Assembly (NCBI GenBank): GCA_003342815.1 | Contig: PTEX01000150.1 | Coordinates: forward strand, 588,170-652,169 | From: Eudromia elegans | Taxonomy: Eukaryota; Chordata; Aves; Tinamiformes; Tinamidae | DNA: 64,000 nucleotides | Reading direction: 5' to 3' | Shown here: piece by piece, positions 47,601 through 62,600 of the stretch | Layout of the letters: each line of letters opens with the position of its first letter | How positions within the stretch are numbered: position 1 is the stretch's first letter | The notes under the pieces: generated by a model | What the model was told of the DNA's origin: nothing | The model's database searches: none | Seen by the model: only the letters and a program-made list of their open reading frames with translations | Program-made: the position numbers and the translations under genes

Positions 47601-50600
47601 AGTGAAATTACTTTGCTGTTTTGTAGCATGCTGAAGTGTGTTTTGTTTTTGTGTTTTGTTTTTTAAATGGTTTGGGAGGAGAAGAAAAGATTGAAAAAAG
47701 AAGAGAAAACCAGGCTTGCTTTACCATTGAGCTCTCTAAGCCTTGAAATGAGAAGTATAGATTTCTCTAGAGATTCTCCTTCTGATACAGAATTCAAAAT
47801 ACAATTTTATTGTTAAAAAAAAAAAAAGTGAAGAAAATAAACAAGCCTTGCCCAAGGAAAGAGGAATGATCTCCAGCAGAAGATTTAAGAGAAACTTCTC
47901 TTCTGAAATTTCTAGAATGGAAAAAAATAGGTTTCCAGTAGGATATGACTGCTTCCTCGGTCTCACTCAGCAGCCTGTACAGTTATGAATGACCTTAAAT
48001 ATCTGGAAATTAGCCTTTTAATGCAGTGAAGAGATGTCTTGGATGCTCAAAAAATGTTCAGTCATAAAAGCTGTGTAAAAGGGGCAGGAGGTAGGAATTG
48101 TTATGATCAGTTACCAAGTTCTTTGCTTCTGACGTATGATATTAAGTTTAGATGGTGCTAAATATACTTCTATACTTCTGTCAATACTTATGGTACAAAT
48201 ACGTAAAATAAATTGGAGTATAGTTGAGTTGGGAAATTTCACATTTGGCTTCTAAATCAATATCATGCAGCTGGCAGTGACTTAGACTTGGTTCAGATGA
48301 CAGCAAAACCTTGCATAATTTGATATTTCAATGATTGATATCTGTATATAAAAAAAAATAAAATAATAATAATTAAAAAAAGTCACCGAATGTCATCAAG
48401 CAAGATTTTAAAAGTAGTTTTGTGTGGCATGGCAGTGTAAGGAGTGACTACTGAAGTGACTCCTATTAAAATTTTGGTAATTACTGTTTGGATTCAGCTA
48501 AAGACTTTTTCTTTGGGGCGGATTGCTTTGTTTTTCAGGTTCTTCAGAGTAAATATCCCAGCCTTGCTCCTGTAACTGATCATTTGCTAAACATTTATAT
48601 TCACCTTACGGGAGACAAGTATGAGTCATCAGAAAACGGTGCTTCTGGCAACAGGGACGTAGCAGAGAATGCATCAGAATCAAGATCAGAAAATAAGAAA
48701 CCAAATCTGGAAGGACGAGAACTATCTCTAAGGTACTCTTTTCTCATATGTTTAGGAAGAAACTCAACCAAGTGGCTACAGATACCGGTATTTCTTGCTT
48801 TTCCCCCTTCTTTTTATTCTTTTAAACTTTTTACAATATGTAATAAAACTTTGACTAATTAAACCTAAATTTAGTACACATGCTTTGAAAATTCCATTCT
48901 TTAATTTTAGATCATGTTTAATGTATTTTTTTCTTAAAATAAATCTCAGTACAAATGATTTAGGGCTTTGCATTTCCAGTTCTTTTTCTTAAAGTAGAGG
49001 TTTTCTCATGGCATAGTGTTGAGAAATAGATTAGTATCGAACCATGTAGATTATTTTTTCAGAGTATCAGTTCTGCTCGTTAGCTTTTGATACGTGCTGT
49101 GTATTGTTTTAAGAGTAACTTTTTCCAGCAGTTGAATGTACTTGTTCGTCTAATTCATTTAGTATTAGAAACTCACAGGTTTATAATCAACAGTTCACTC
49201 AGAATAACCAGACCTGTAGCATACTGTTAGTTTCTCTGTTAGTTTCTGTCCTGCTTTTCATTTAAAAAGAAAAAAAAAAAAACAAAACAAGAAAACTTAG
49301 GTGTCAGTGTTAAGTCCAACAAACTGGAATTTCTACAGCCAGCAGTGTTCTGTGATTTATTTAGCAGATACTAGAAATGATGATCCATACTTTTGTGAAG
49401 CATGGGAATACTGCATATTTAAAAGCAGCATTTATTTTCCTAGAATTAGATTTTTTTTTTTTTTTTTTTTGACTCATTTCCAAAACATTGTGGTGTTGAT
49501 GGTGGATTTGTGTCTTGAAAAATGATTCTTCATACCTTTTTGTATAAAAATCATACTGCTTCTCATTTTTTTCCGATTTCACAATGTGGAACATATTGTC
49601 TACTTATAGACAATGTATCTGATACTTTTGTACTCATTTACTCTTTAGAATTAACATGTAATTTATAAGTAGTTTCCCATCTACAACTTAAGAAACCTAA
49701 ATAAACTTGTCATGGCTAAAAAGATGATAAATGAGATCACACAGCACTTCCTCTTTTGTCTAGGTTTTATGGCTTGATTGTACCAAATCATTTTCCTTTC
49801 TTTTTCCTTCCAGGGACTTACTGAATTGGTGCAGCAGGATTGCATACAACTTTGATAGTACTTCTCCAGCCACAACAGTGAATATTTTTCAGGAGGTGCG
49901 GTAAGACTTGATCTGTCAGGAAACTGTTAACTCAGTTTTTTGCATTATATCACTAATCATCAGATGCTGTCTTTTAGAGTTTGTAACAGAAATTACAATC
50001 ACTTTTATTTGAAGTAATTAGACTGTAGTTGAAATGCTTGATGCGATTAAGGTATTAGAGGCTTTCCTTATAACTAGGCAGATTGTTCACAGTGACATGC
50101 TGAATGTAAGTCCGAACTTCCTCCTTCTGTACAGATATACTGTGTGCTGAAATGTGATTTTAGGTGGTGTGAGCTGGCATTGCATGCAACCAAGGAAGAA
50201 TAAAAGTTTATGCAATGTGGGTACATTAATAAACATATTTGCCATTTAAATGTTTGATTCCTTCCCTATGTATTGTAAATACAGCAATAAAATACCCTAG
50301 GATTAGTTTGGTGAGCCTTTAAATTACTGGAAGTTCTTGATGCTTGGTGCTTATAACTAAGGTGCTGCAGTTACTCACAGCTCTTATTGTGAATGTCTCA
50401 AGGAGAGAGGAAAACGTATAAATGAATGCATGTAAAATACTTCCAAAGGTCAAATTAAGATAGGAATGAAGTGAAGCTAGATTTATCAGGAGTGTTATCT
50501 TCTCTTTTCCTTAAAAACACCACGCTGCTTGTCACAGCTTTCACATCTTTCCAGTGATGTGGATTGCCAGTGATGTCTAGAAACAGTGTACATGATCCAG

Positions 50601-53600
50601 GCGTTAGTATTTAAGTTAGGATACATTCTCTATACTGGGAAATAGGGTGAGGTACGTCTTATAGCTTGTTCTTAAAATGACTCTTCTTTTAAATTATCCT
50701 TAGGTTTTTTTTATGGCCAATTTGGCAATTCCAAGCCTTTTATATTCAGTTCTTCACTATCCCCGGTGGAACAGCGGACTCTTCCTGATGATGAGCACCT
50801 CTTGGGTAGAGTAGGTATTGAGGAAGCTATCACGGACCCAGATGCACAGAGTCAACATCTAGACTGGTTCCCACGAGCGTTAGAGCCATGTTTATGTGGG
50901 AACAATTGACGCAGAATCAGCAGCATGTACTTACTTGGTCATAAGTGTGTCCATACAGTGTGTGTAATAGTTGAACAGTGTTAGAAGTTTTGCAGGGTTA
51001 GATTTACTAAGTACTAAGAGAGTTTGGTCTCTTTCCTCCCTTCCCAATATTTTGGCAGATGTGTCATGCTTTTGAGAGTAGACCAGCTCAGTGACAGAGT
51101 TTCTCAGCCCTTTTGAATTGGAGCTGTGTTTGCCTCCTGGTGAAAACCTTCAGCTCTCGTTTTCATTAATCCACTGTCCTTTGTCAGACTTAGAGTCTGA
51201 ATCTGTCAGTAAAATTCAAGATACTTAATTTGCGGTGTGATTCTGAAATCTTCTTCCAATATGGAGCTAATTTGCGTCGGCTTATGTTCCAGGTCTGGAG
51301 TTTGGAGGTGTCTGTCAGAGACAGTGTCTTACAACACTACTGCCTTTGTTTTGGTCCTGTTATCTAGAAAAAACCTGCTGAAACTGGTGTCTTTGGATAC
51401 TGAAAAAGTTTTACAGGGATCAGAAACTTAGTAGACTATAAAATTTGGAAAATTTTCAGTGTATCATGCTGATTGCATATCTGGACTAGATCTAAAGGCA
51501 TATTTTGTTTATCTTTTCTGGATATGATTCAGGCTGATTTTAATTATGCCTGTGATGGTGCTTGTCAGATTGTACCACATAAAATTTGTATTGAAGAAGT
51601 TGGTTGTTTTTTTTGCCACCCCTAACAGGCATTGGACTGTTTCACAGCTATGCTGTCCAAGCAAGGAAGCAGACAGAAAATGGCAAACATTATTGGAAGT
51701 AAACTAAACATTTCCAAGGAAAAGGTATATTGGGTTATAATGAAGATAATATTTACTGGTAGTGTTCTACAACCTTTTTTTTTTTTTTCTCAGTAACTAA
51801 CTTAAGTGGACTGTACTCTAATAATTATTTTCTTAGTATTATGCCCGTCTGTCTTCTCCATGCTCTTTGTTCTTGCTTTTTTTCTGTGTTTGTGGGGTCA
51901 GCTCTCTGTCCTCATTTTCCTGTTTTATTTTCAGCTATGCTTTTTGTCTGAAAATGCCCATGAACCTGTTTTAGATCAGATTGCGAATGTTCTCATCATT
52001 CCAAAGAGGGATGACGCTTGCTGGAACAACGCACTTGATTAGGCACATAGTATTGCTAGGTGCACAGAGTTCTGAGTTTGAGGGGTGAGGGTTTAGGGGG
52101 TAGAGGAGTGGTTTTGTTCCTGGTGGCAAGTTGCACTTGAATCATTAACATAGAGTGCAGGTGTGTGTGACCTTACTACTTATTCTCTAATCACTGGTTA
52201 GGCAGCTGGTAGCACCCCTGTCATATGATTATGCTATTCAGTCCAACAGGGGAGTTGCACTGATTTTCCCACCCCCACCCCCACCCCCCCGACCGTAAAA
52301 GTTTAATTGTATAGTAATTCCCTCCTTTGGTACTTTAAGAAGGAAAAACTTGAAATATTCATCATGGCTAGTGAGACAGTAAGATCCCCTGAAACTTTTC
52401 TGTATTTTAATCTCTCCTGCTTCCTTTCCATTATTCCAAAACAGAAACTTCTACCAAGGGCAAAGTATCCGTGTTTCAAATGTTCACTTATTTATTTTAA
52501 GAGCATGGTGAAGTAGCCCTCTTCTCAGGTTGAAGTTCATGCAGCTGAGCTACCATGAAAGTAAACAAAGTAGAATTGTAATAGCAAGAATCTGTTACCA
52601 AATTGATAAATGGAAAGCAGTTGTTTAGGAAGAAAATAAATACTAAAGGATTTCAGCGGTGTTTAGATAAATATATCTTTAAAAACATCTAGTCGTGAAC
52701 AAATTAGCTTGCTGCACAGAGATACTGCAGTACAGTGAATGTGTTCTTCGTTGTGATGATGTAGACAACACTCATATTGGAAACATTGATGCTTTCTTCA
52801 CAGGTAGAATTCTTCTGTGAAATCTATAAACCAGAAATTTTGGTAAGGGAACAAGAAGTCTCGGTGGGAAGAGTGTGCCTTAAGAGGAAACAAACACAGG
52901 CTCTTACTGTGCAGAGGTAATGTGTTGGTCTTGCAGCATTCTTGTGAATCTAAACATCTGGTGTTGGAACAGAAAATGAGAATTACAGGTTTAAGAAAAA
53001 TTGATGCAGTTCAGTTAATCTCACTGTAGTCAAAGGAATGTGATAAGTTCTCTGTCTTGTGAACTGTGTGTTGACTTACTCATCTTTGACACTGCATCAT
53101 TCTTCTGCCAGGCAAATTGTGCAGATGATTGGCTTCTTTTGAGCAATTATATCTTGAAAATGCTTTGTATCTACATCTGTTGTAATTAGATACTCATTAT
53201 TCTATCTTGATGAAGGGAGACTCTTAGAGCATGTTCCCCTTATTCCACAAGGCTGGAATAGGAACTGGAACTTCATAAAAGCCAAATTTCTAGATTGTAC
53301 CTTGAGGAAAAATTAATGTTCTGTATGATGCTTTTAGTTGCATCTTGACTATTTTGTTTTTCCAAATCTATTAATTAAAAAATAGTAAATATCCCTCTAA
53401 AAATTCATTAAGGTGAAATTGGAATGAGCTTCTTGATATATTTTTGACACTGAATATTTTCATCTGTTTTGTCAGAGCAAAGCAAACGTTTGCTGCCACG
53501 CGACCATCTGCAGTATTGATTGAGCAGCTTGCAGTGTGTGTTGTCAAAGGAGAGCCTGTGCTCTTGGTTGGTGAGACAGGAACTGGCAAAACCTCAACTG

Positions 53601-56600
53601 TTCAGTACCTTGCTCATATTACAGGTGAGTGTAGTGCAGAAGCTGTACTTGTACAAAGATAAACACTTTTCTTCTCCCCTCAAAAATTGATGCTTTCTAT
53701 CTCTGTTTGAAGGACACACTCTGAGGGTTATCAACATGAACCAGCAAAGTGACACTGCAGATCTTTTAGGAGGGTGAGTTACTGACTGCTCTTCAGCCTG
53801 TTTTGCATGAATCAGTGTAGCAGTATCAGAACAAGCCTCTAATACAAGAGCAGTTGTCTTGGGATTGTTCTTAGATGCCTATTTGTTTCGTAGCAGTATG
53901 AATGTCTCAAATGTATTTGTGTGCAGAAATCTTTCCATCCTTTAGCAACTGAAACATGTATACATTGAAACATGATGAAGTTATTTAAAAACTAAACCCA
54001 GCGTTGCTCTAAGAATGACTACTTTTTTTCAATAAATCCAAGAGTAATATTCACTAAACCTATTGGTGTGTAATAAACAATTTTTTTTTTTTCTACTGGG
54101 GCAATTCTGTCTACAAGATCGTTTTATAAGCTGCATTTAAATATGTACAGTTTTGGTTCTATTGTTAGTTGAATAAAAATCTTTGGAAACCTGAGTTCCT
54201 TAATGCACAGTATTGTTCCAGTGATTGCTGTTTGTTACTTTGTAGATATTAATTGCTGTTTCTGTGTGGCAAGTAAATTTTTGCTTCTCTTCAGCTATAA
54301 ACCTGTGGATAACAGACTGATCTGGCTGCCTCTGCGAGAGTCTTTTGAAGAACTTTTTTCTCAGACATTCTCCAGAAAGAAGAATCAAACATTCTTGGGC
54401 CATGTTCAGACCTGCTACAGACAGAAACGTTGGCATGATCTGCTCAAACTAATGCAGCATATTCACAAATCTGCCATTAATAAGGAAGCAAAAGAAAATG
54501 CATCTGGTAAGAATTCAAAGTGATCAAACACAGATCATTAGCTGTGAACTGTTTTAAGAGTAAAAAGGCACAAAAGAGTGTTAACTTCTTTCCAGCTTCC
54601 TTTGTTAAGTCCTTTTTTGCAGTTTTGAAGAATGCAATCTCTGTCTACTACAAGGCATTCGAAATGCTGTTGCAACGATTTTTTTTTTTTTCCCTAGCCC
54701 ATCACTGCTGTTTCCCGAGTCTGAAGTAAAGGGTGACTTTGTTTATCCAAAGTTCTTGGCAGCTGATCACCCCTCATCTGGTTACTTGTTCCCTGTATTG
54801 GTGGTGTCACAATCAGTGATGGTGACTTTAATTTGTTGTGGTCTTGGCTCTGAATATTGGTTTATCTCTCCATTTCTCCTTTGTAACCTCTTTAGGGCAG
54901 AGGCAATATTGATACTTCGCCTTGTAACAGTGTTTTCTGCTCCTAGATCTTCTAACAAAAAAAAATCGTTGCTTTCATTATGTATGGGCTGAAAGAGCTT
55001 GTTCTCCTGAATATGCAGACACTAAAAGAATAAAATACATTCAGATGTCAAAGAACATGAAATTTTAAATCATTGCAAGTATTGGGAATCCTAAAATAAA
55101 TAAAAGCTGAACTCTGGTGTGACTAAACAGTGCATGAGGATAAATTTGCAAAGCTTCATTTGTTAAGTTTAAGTTTGTTGATTTGTTAAGTTATAACAAA
55201 TGCATAAAGCTCTGGCTGTGACTTTAAGCCAATAACTAAAATAACTGCAATATTACACCATTATTTAACTGATATGCAAGTGTTCTTACTCTTAGTGGTA
55301 AGCAACAATGTTTGTTCTTACTGAAAATAAAATAGACATTTGTTCCATAATTAGGTTTATAAACTTGCTTTTGTCTTTTGGGATACCTCTTTCTGTGTCA
55401 GTTGGAGAATGGTATCAATTTTGCTGTGAACAAGTGAATTACCAGTTTAAGTATTCTGGACATTTGGAAGGTATAGCAAGTTTTCTATACATATACAAAA
55501 AAAAAAAAGCCTTCTTCTAAATTTTAAAATGCTTTCAGTGTAACATAGTTTTGTCTTTTTTAATTCATGAGATGTTCTGTAAAACTTGAGTGTTTTTCCC
55601 TGCCAAGCCGAGCTTCATTTTGTTGGATCTGACTACATGCCTGAAATACCTTCATAAAACGCTGTATTTTAAATATCTTTTTATCCTCTTGTTCTGACAT
55701 TACGATTTCTTTGCTTGCAGGATCACCACTGAAGGAAAAGTGGGAGGCGTTTGGACTTAAACTGAATCATGCTCATCAGCAAATGAAAATGACAGAAAAT
55801 GCTCTGCTCTTTGCATTTGTAGAGGTATTTAGAGATCTCTGTTTTGATGCTGGGAACAATAAGGAGAAACTTTTATAAGATGTTGTAATCAGTAAATTCT
55901 TGTCATGAGTCTCACTTTGAAGTAAAATTTGTTCTACAACATTTCTATGGTATAGAGTGTGCTACTTCTGCAAGGAAATAGGAAGAAAATAGTGTAGTTT
56001 TGATAACCCAGTAACTTAAAGCTAGATAATAGGAATAATGTCTGTTATGATTTAAAAAAAAAATCATCCACTGTATGGCATGTCGTCTTCTCAAATACGA
56101 GATGAGAAAATCCACCTTGACCAGTCTCCACTAAAACATGTGCTCTAGGGAGTTGTGTGCAGTATTTAAATTTTAAATGTTAATATTATTAATATTAATA
56201 ATGTGCACTAAGTATCCTCAAGTGACTGTGAGTGACTCTCTGACAGTGCTATGGCTGAAGTTTATGCACCACAGTGATAGAATGTAATGGGCAAATGGTA
56301 TGTTGCACAAATAAGGGAGATTTTCTTTGATGTTCTGTTGTGAGAACAAAGTAGATAACTCTTACAAATCTTGCAAAAGGTCTTGCGAATTTGAACGTTT
56401 TGTGATAATGATGATTGAAATTTGTTGGATTTTGTGACTTGCAAAATACTTGCAGTCATTGAAGGAGTCAAGTACAACTGCTATTGGAGGACAAGATCTG
56501 GAATTGCCATTTGTCTAATCAACACATAGTCTTCAAACAAATCTTTCAAATATATAGCGACTTTAGATGATAAATCACTACTGATGGCATAACTTACAAA

Positions 56601-59600
56601 CTGATCTTGTTTTTTAGGGTACTCTAGCACAAGCTGTTAAAAAAGGAGAGTGGATTTTATTGGATGAGATTAACTTGGCTGCTGCAGAGACTCTGGAGTG
56701 CTTAAGTGGTTTGTTGGAAGGATCTTCAGGATCCTTGGTGTTACTAGACAGAGGAGACACAGGTACTATTTCTGTGCTTATATATGCTGTACTTTGCCAT
56801 CCAATTTGTTCAATTTCCTATCCCCTTTATCTCAAAAGCAACGAAGAGACACATTTCTTTGAGAGGAGTGTGTGTAGAGACGAGAGAATAACATGTCCGT
56901 TTTGGACTTAGTACTTTTCATCCACCATAGCTCTGCAAACTTTAGCTTTAAAATTCTATCTGTACAGAAATAAGTGTCAAGAGTTCATGTGCTATGGCTG
57001 TCATAAAGATGTAGGGTTACTTCTCCTAAATCATATGGGACAATTCTCTGGAAATTTATAACACTGGCATTATATATATTAAAAAAAATAGTAGTGGAGC
57101 ATTACAAAACTGGCAAACTGCCTCGGTAGAAGAATCTGAAATGTATTTCACTTATAATAATACATGTCCTCATTTTAGCTTTAATCTCTTATTTTTCTTT
57201 TCCCTTAGAACCACTTGTACGTCACCCTGATTTTCGCTTGTTTGCATGTATGAATCCAGCTACGGACGTTGGGAAGAGAAATCTTCCTCCAGGAATAAGA
57301 AACAGGTATAAAAAAAGACTCTAACAAAATACCAGAAGTGACTTTTCTGGAGTTTAACTAGCTTTGTGAATTGATCTGGAGGAAAGGATAACTTGAAGTC
57401 TGAAGATATGTTTGAACTCGAATTGACTTCCTTCAAGTGGTGTTTCCTACGTCATAGTGAAGTGGTTTGTGTGTTGTTTTGGGGTTTTTTTGGTGTTTTT
57501 TTTTTTTTTTTTCTATAAAATAGCAGCAGGAAAATACCTCTGTGAAGTTGCTAAGCATAAAGAAATGATCTAGTACAGAGTGTTACCACTGGGAAGAGGG
57601 GAGAATTATCACTCTTTACAATTAAACTGCCAGTGCCTGGGAAAGCCACCACAGCGGTTTGTGTTCCCGGTTGGGATAATAGAGGCAAGTCTCTCTAACA
57701 GCCTCTTCCTTGGCAATTTGGCAGTGTTGATGGTCCTTGCAAAGAGCTGTGTATCCACTGTTGTTCACTCGCAAAGTGATCTGCAGGCTAGAGCATTCCC
57801 AACATGCTGCCAAAATTTTTGAGTATCACATTTTGTGATATCCAGAATACTGGGATTCATGCTGCAACCAGAAAGTTGGGGCAATACTGCCCATTCATGG
57901 ATGCAAAGGTCTCTGTTGTCTTAGATGTGGTTTCTCTTATGAATGCCTCAAAACTGAATGTGTAGTCCCATATTCTTAAACACCACATGATCCTGTAGCA
58001 ATACTATATGCAGCTAGTTATTTGTGTTTGTCATTTTTGACTCTTTTTTACTCGTTTTTGAAGTAAAGTTTTGTTGCTGTTGACTCTCGTGATAGAGAAA
58101 GGAAGAAAGTGAGCATAATGCAGAGAAAAGATGACTTGACTCCAGAGATTGTAATTCTGATGGATTTTCTCTGTTAAAAAGCATCTCTGAAGTCAGTGAT
58201 ATTGCTCAGCTGTAGATTTGCTGTGGTGTATGAGTCACTCTTTTGCAGTGCCAATGCATGGTTAGAAAGACTGCAGAGTGGCACCAAGCACCTGGATATC
58301 TGAGTATGTCTGGACATGCTGTTTAACACAAGATTAGAAGAAGTTATGTTTCATAGGTGCTGACCTTTTAAAATATATAGTTTATTATTGAGAATCCACT
58401 TTGAAAAGTGTTCTTACTGTGGCAGTGCTCCAACTTCAGTCCATATTATTAGGTGTAGGTACACAGACAGATTACTTGAAAATAAGATATTACTAACACT
58501 TTGGTTTTAACTACATTGTTCTTTTGAACCTATGTATACACAGTTTAACAGGTCAGTAATGTGTTGCTTGAACTTTGAAATGTATATGAATAGTTCATTT
58601 TATTTTTCAGATATTGTATTTAAATGTTATGCATTGATTTCCTCCTCATAGGTTTACTGAACTCTATGTAGAAGAGCTAAGGAGTGAAGGAGACTTGCAG
58701 ATTCTTATCATGGATTATCTGAGAGGCCTGAATGTGAACAGAAATACAGTGCAAGGAATTGTGAAGTAAGTTGGCTACAGTCTCTCTATACCTTAGATGG
58801 ATATGTCACAAAGGGAAAGCAGATAACTGTAGTCTGTTTACACTATTTTTGGAAATGCTATAATGCTCCTTGTGCAGTAGTTTGCACAACTTTAGGAAAC
58901 TGAAGACAACTGATACCTGTCTTAGTTTTGAATCTTTCTATATTGCTGGGGGTATCTCAATCTCTCTTATTAATTCTTTTTCATTCAGAAATAATTTATT
59001 GGTGAAACCAGTTAAAAAAAAATGTCGTTAAATCGCCATTCCCATGTGAGAGACTTAAAAGAGTTTGTCTTTTCAGATTGTAGCAGTGAACATTTTGCAT
59101 ATTTATCAAACAACCGTTCTTCCTCCTAGAGTAAGGCATATTATCTCAGTGTATTTTGAGTTCATAGCTATTTACTGTGTATCAAGACTCTAAAAATGTA
59201 ATTTTAAAGGCTGTGTTGCTTTACTTCACTGATTACAATATTGGCCATGCTGGGCTTTTAGAAGAAGTGATGACTGCACATAAGTATAAATGTTCATGGT
59301 TTGAGTTTAATTCTTTAGAGCAGTGCTCTGATCTTAAAGATAAGGATATATAAGTTAAAGATAAGTTAAAGATAGTTTCACTTTTTTTTTTCTTTTTTTC
59401 TTTTTTTTTTTTTTTCCCAGCTTTTATTTATCAGTGAAAAGGGAAGCAGCAACAAAGCTGGTGGATGGGACTGGCCACAGACCTCATTATAGCCTCCGGA
59501 CACTTTGCAGGGCACTGAGATTTGCAGCATCTAATCCATGTAGCAGCATCGCCCGCTCGCTGTATGAGGTGATTGCCTGTTTGAAGGTCCTTCAATATGT

Positions 59601-62600
59601 GTATTCCCTGCTAAGTCTATTTAGATTAAGTAAAATCCTGTCTTCTGGTGAAGTTTAAATGGAAAGGATTCTTTAACCTATACACATATTTTTTTTTCTC
59701 TAATTTTTTTATTGATATAATTGTTGAAAATAACTCTTCTTCTTAGGGCTTCTGTTTGAGTTTCCTGACGCAGCTTGACAGGGTTTCTCACCCAGTAGTT
59801 CAGAAGTTGATTTGCCAGCATATAGTTTCTGGCAACATCAAAAGCCTTCTCAAGCAGGTGAGTAACTAAGCCTATGCTGATCTCTTCATTTTTCAGAGTA
59901 AAATATATTTTCAGTTGTATTTTCTGCCTTTTTCCTGTGTTATTCCCTATCAGAATAATTTCTTCCCTATATAAGTGTGTGGCAAAATGTGTGGCTTGCT
60001 AGGCAGCTCGAGTGGGGAAGACAGCTGTAAGAGAGGTGTGGATTTCCATCCAAAAGAAGATTAAAACATGTACAAATAAAAAAAAACATTTTGGAAGTGA
60101 ACTTTAGGAATAAGGAAACCTTTTGGTCTTCATGTCTCTGGCAAAGTTTCTTGCTTCATGACTTTGAAATAATCTGTTCAGCCTTTCCTGGTCCTTTGCC
60201 TTCTGTGACAACCAGAGTGTTCGCTGCAGGAGTGCTCAAGGGGTAGCTGTAAGTGATTTAAGTGCTTCTTACAGAATATGTTATGGTGGTGTAGCAATAT
60301 TTGTCTTCATTAGAAAATCAAAACTCATTTCTGTAATCTGTTACTTTTGTCATTTCCTCCTCAGCAAATACCAAAACCTCAAGGGGGGAGCTTTATACCT
60401 ATTGAAGGATACTGGATTGCAGCTGGGGATAAAGAGCCTGCTGTAGATGAGAGTTATGTGTTAACCCCTTCCGTTAAGCTTAATCTGAAAGACATTGTCA
60501 GAGTTGTATCTGCAAGGTATGGGTTTTTTTGATTGTTTGTTTTTGTTTTCCTATTAGAAAGCTAAGTAAAATTAATATATCTTGGCCTGAAGCATTGGTG
60601 TCCATCTAGCTGGGTTTTTTTTGTATGAGTGGTGTCTGTTTTCTTCCTGTTTTATAGTGATTTTTTTGTTGCACCTTGGCCTGAATTTGTATTTCATCCT
60701 TCTAATCTGTTTTAAAATTGGGTATAGCAGTAAAAAGTTTTACATAATAATCTAGAGAAATGTGGTTTGAATAATCTGTTCATTTCAGACTACCATATAA
60801 TAATTTCATTGGCAGCAGTTTGCATTTGGGGGCAAAATTATTTATAGTTCACAATTACTGTGTGATCTTAGATATGTCAATCGGAAAGGGATTAAATAAT
60901 GATATTTTGGAAATAGTTATAAAAGTATCTGTGCAAACTTCAAATGATGTTGCTATGCTTCATGTTGGACTCGAGAAGGATCTATGACTGATGCTTCTAA
61001 GCCCTATTTTGGTTTTCTTTTTTACCTCTTAGGACTCACCCGGTACTGATTCAAGGAGAGACCTCTGTTGGTAAAACCAGTTTGATTCGCTGGTTGGCTG
61101 CTGCCACTGGCAACCACTGTGTACGGATTAACAACCATGAACATACTGATATTCAGGAATATATTGGCTGTTATACTTCAGATGCTTCTGGGAAGCTGAT
61201 ATTTAAGGAAGGTGTGTGAGCATATTACATCTACTTTAAACTTTTCTTTCTTAGTTTGTTTTTTCCTTTCCTTCCTAGCTTGTCTTTATCAATAGAGAGG
61301 TATCCTTCCATAAAGTTAATCTTTGCCCTGCTGATTATAATGTAATTTGTGTGAATTCTATTGAATTCTTGAGGGGGTGCTTATCTTCTTTATGACTTAT
61401 TTTTTATGTCTAATAGGATAAAAAGATTTGGCAGTTTAAAGTTTGTCACTTCACACTTTGGACAAGGTTTATACAATGTGAAAATTGATTGCTAAGTTTT
61501 AAAGAGAACTTTTTTTGGTGTTGTCTCCTCCAAGGCATCCTCATTGATGCCATGAGGAAGGGCTACTGGATTGTTCTTGATGAGCTGAATTTGGCTCCCA
61601 CTGATGTTCTGGAGGCTCTCAATAGACTGTTGGATGATAATAGAGAGCTCTTCATTACTGAGACTCAGGAGGTCGTCAAAGCTCATCCTCGCTTCATGCT
61701 GTTTGCCACGCAGAATCCGCCGGGACTCTACGGTGGTAGGAAGGTCTGTATAATCTCTTCCTCTGAGTAACCCTATCTGTAGGGAGTGAATCCCTGTGGT
61801 ACCTGGAGAGGTGCTGGGAAAGCTTTCTGATACTTAATAGATTCCTAGTAAGTCTACATTATGTGATACAGAGTAGAGGTGGTGGTGGTCAGTAGCTCAG
61901 CTGGATGCTGTATAAGTATTTTTGCATTTTTCACAGATAATAAAAAGCTAATTAATTTTGAGTTATGAAATTTAAGTGTCTTGCTGAATTAGAGCTTACG
62001 TGACTTGCCATATCTTGTTCGAGAGCTCTGCAGGAGAAACTTCTCTTAGATATTTGATATCCATTTTAAAGCTCTTGGAATCATTCAGTCTCTCTTACAT
62101 GTTCTGTCTACATTTATGTATATATGCTAATTTATATACCATGAGGCTAGCCATATTTCCACTGGCTGTATAGGGAAAGATATAATAAAAGTAATATTGA
62201 AGGAACAAGTTCAAACACTAATCCTATTCTAATACTCTAGGTTTTGTCCCGAGCCTTCAGAAATCGCTTTGTGGAACTGCATTTTGATGAACTGCCGAGT
62301 GCTGAACTGGAAGCCATCCTGCACAAGCGATGCTCTTTGCCACCTTCTTATTGCACCAAACTGGTCAAAGTCATGTTAGATCTGCAGGTATGACAGTCTG
62401 TGTTTCGCTGCAGAAAGCCTTGCAGGTAGAACTCAGCAGTGTGAGAAGAAATCCATTTTGGGGTGGGAAAGTGTTCTGAGCCTCAGATGTCTATTGATGG
62501 AATAGAACCCACCCTTAAACATCACCTTAGGAAAAGTTATGACAGATTTGAGAGAAGACCAGCAAAAAATTAGTGATTGAAGGCTTTGTGGTTTGATGGC

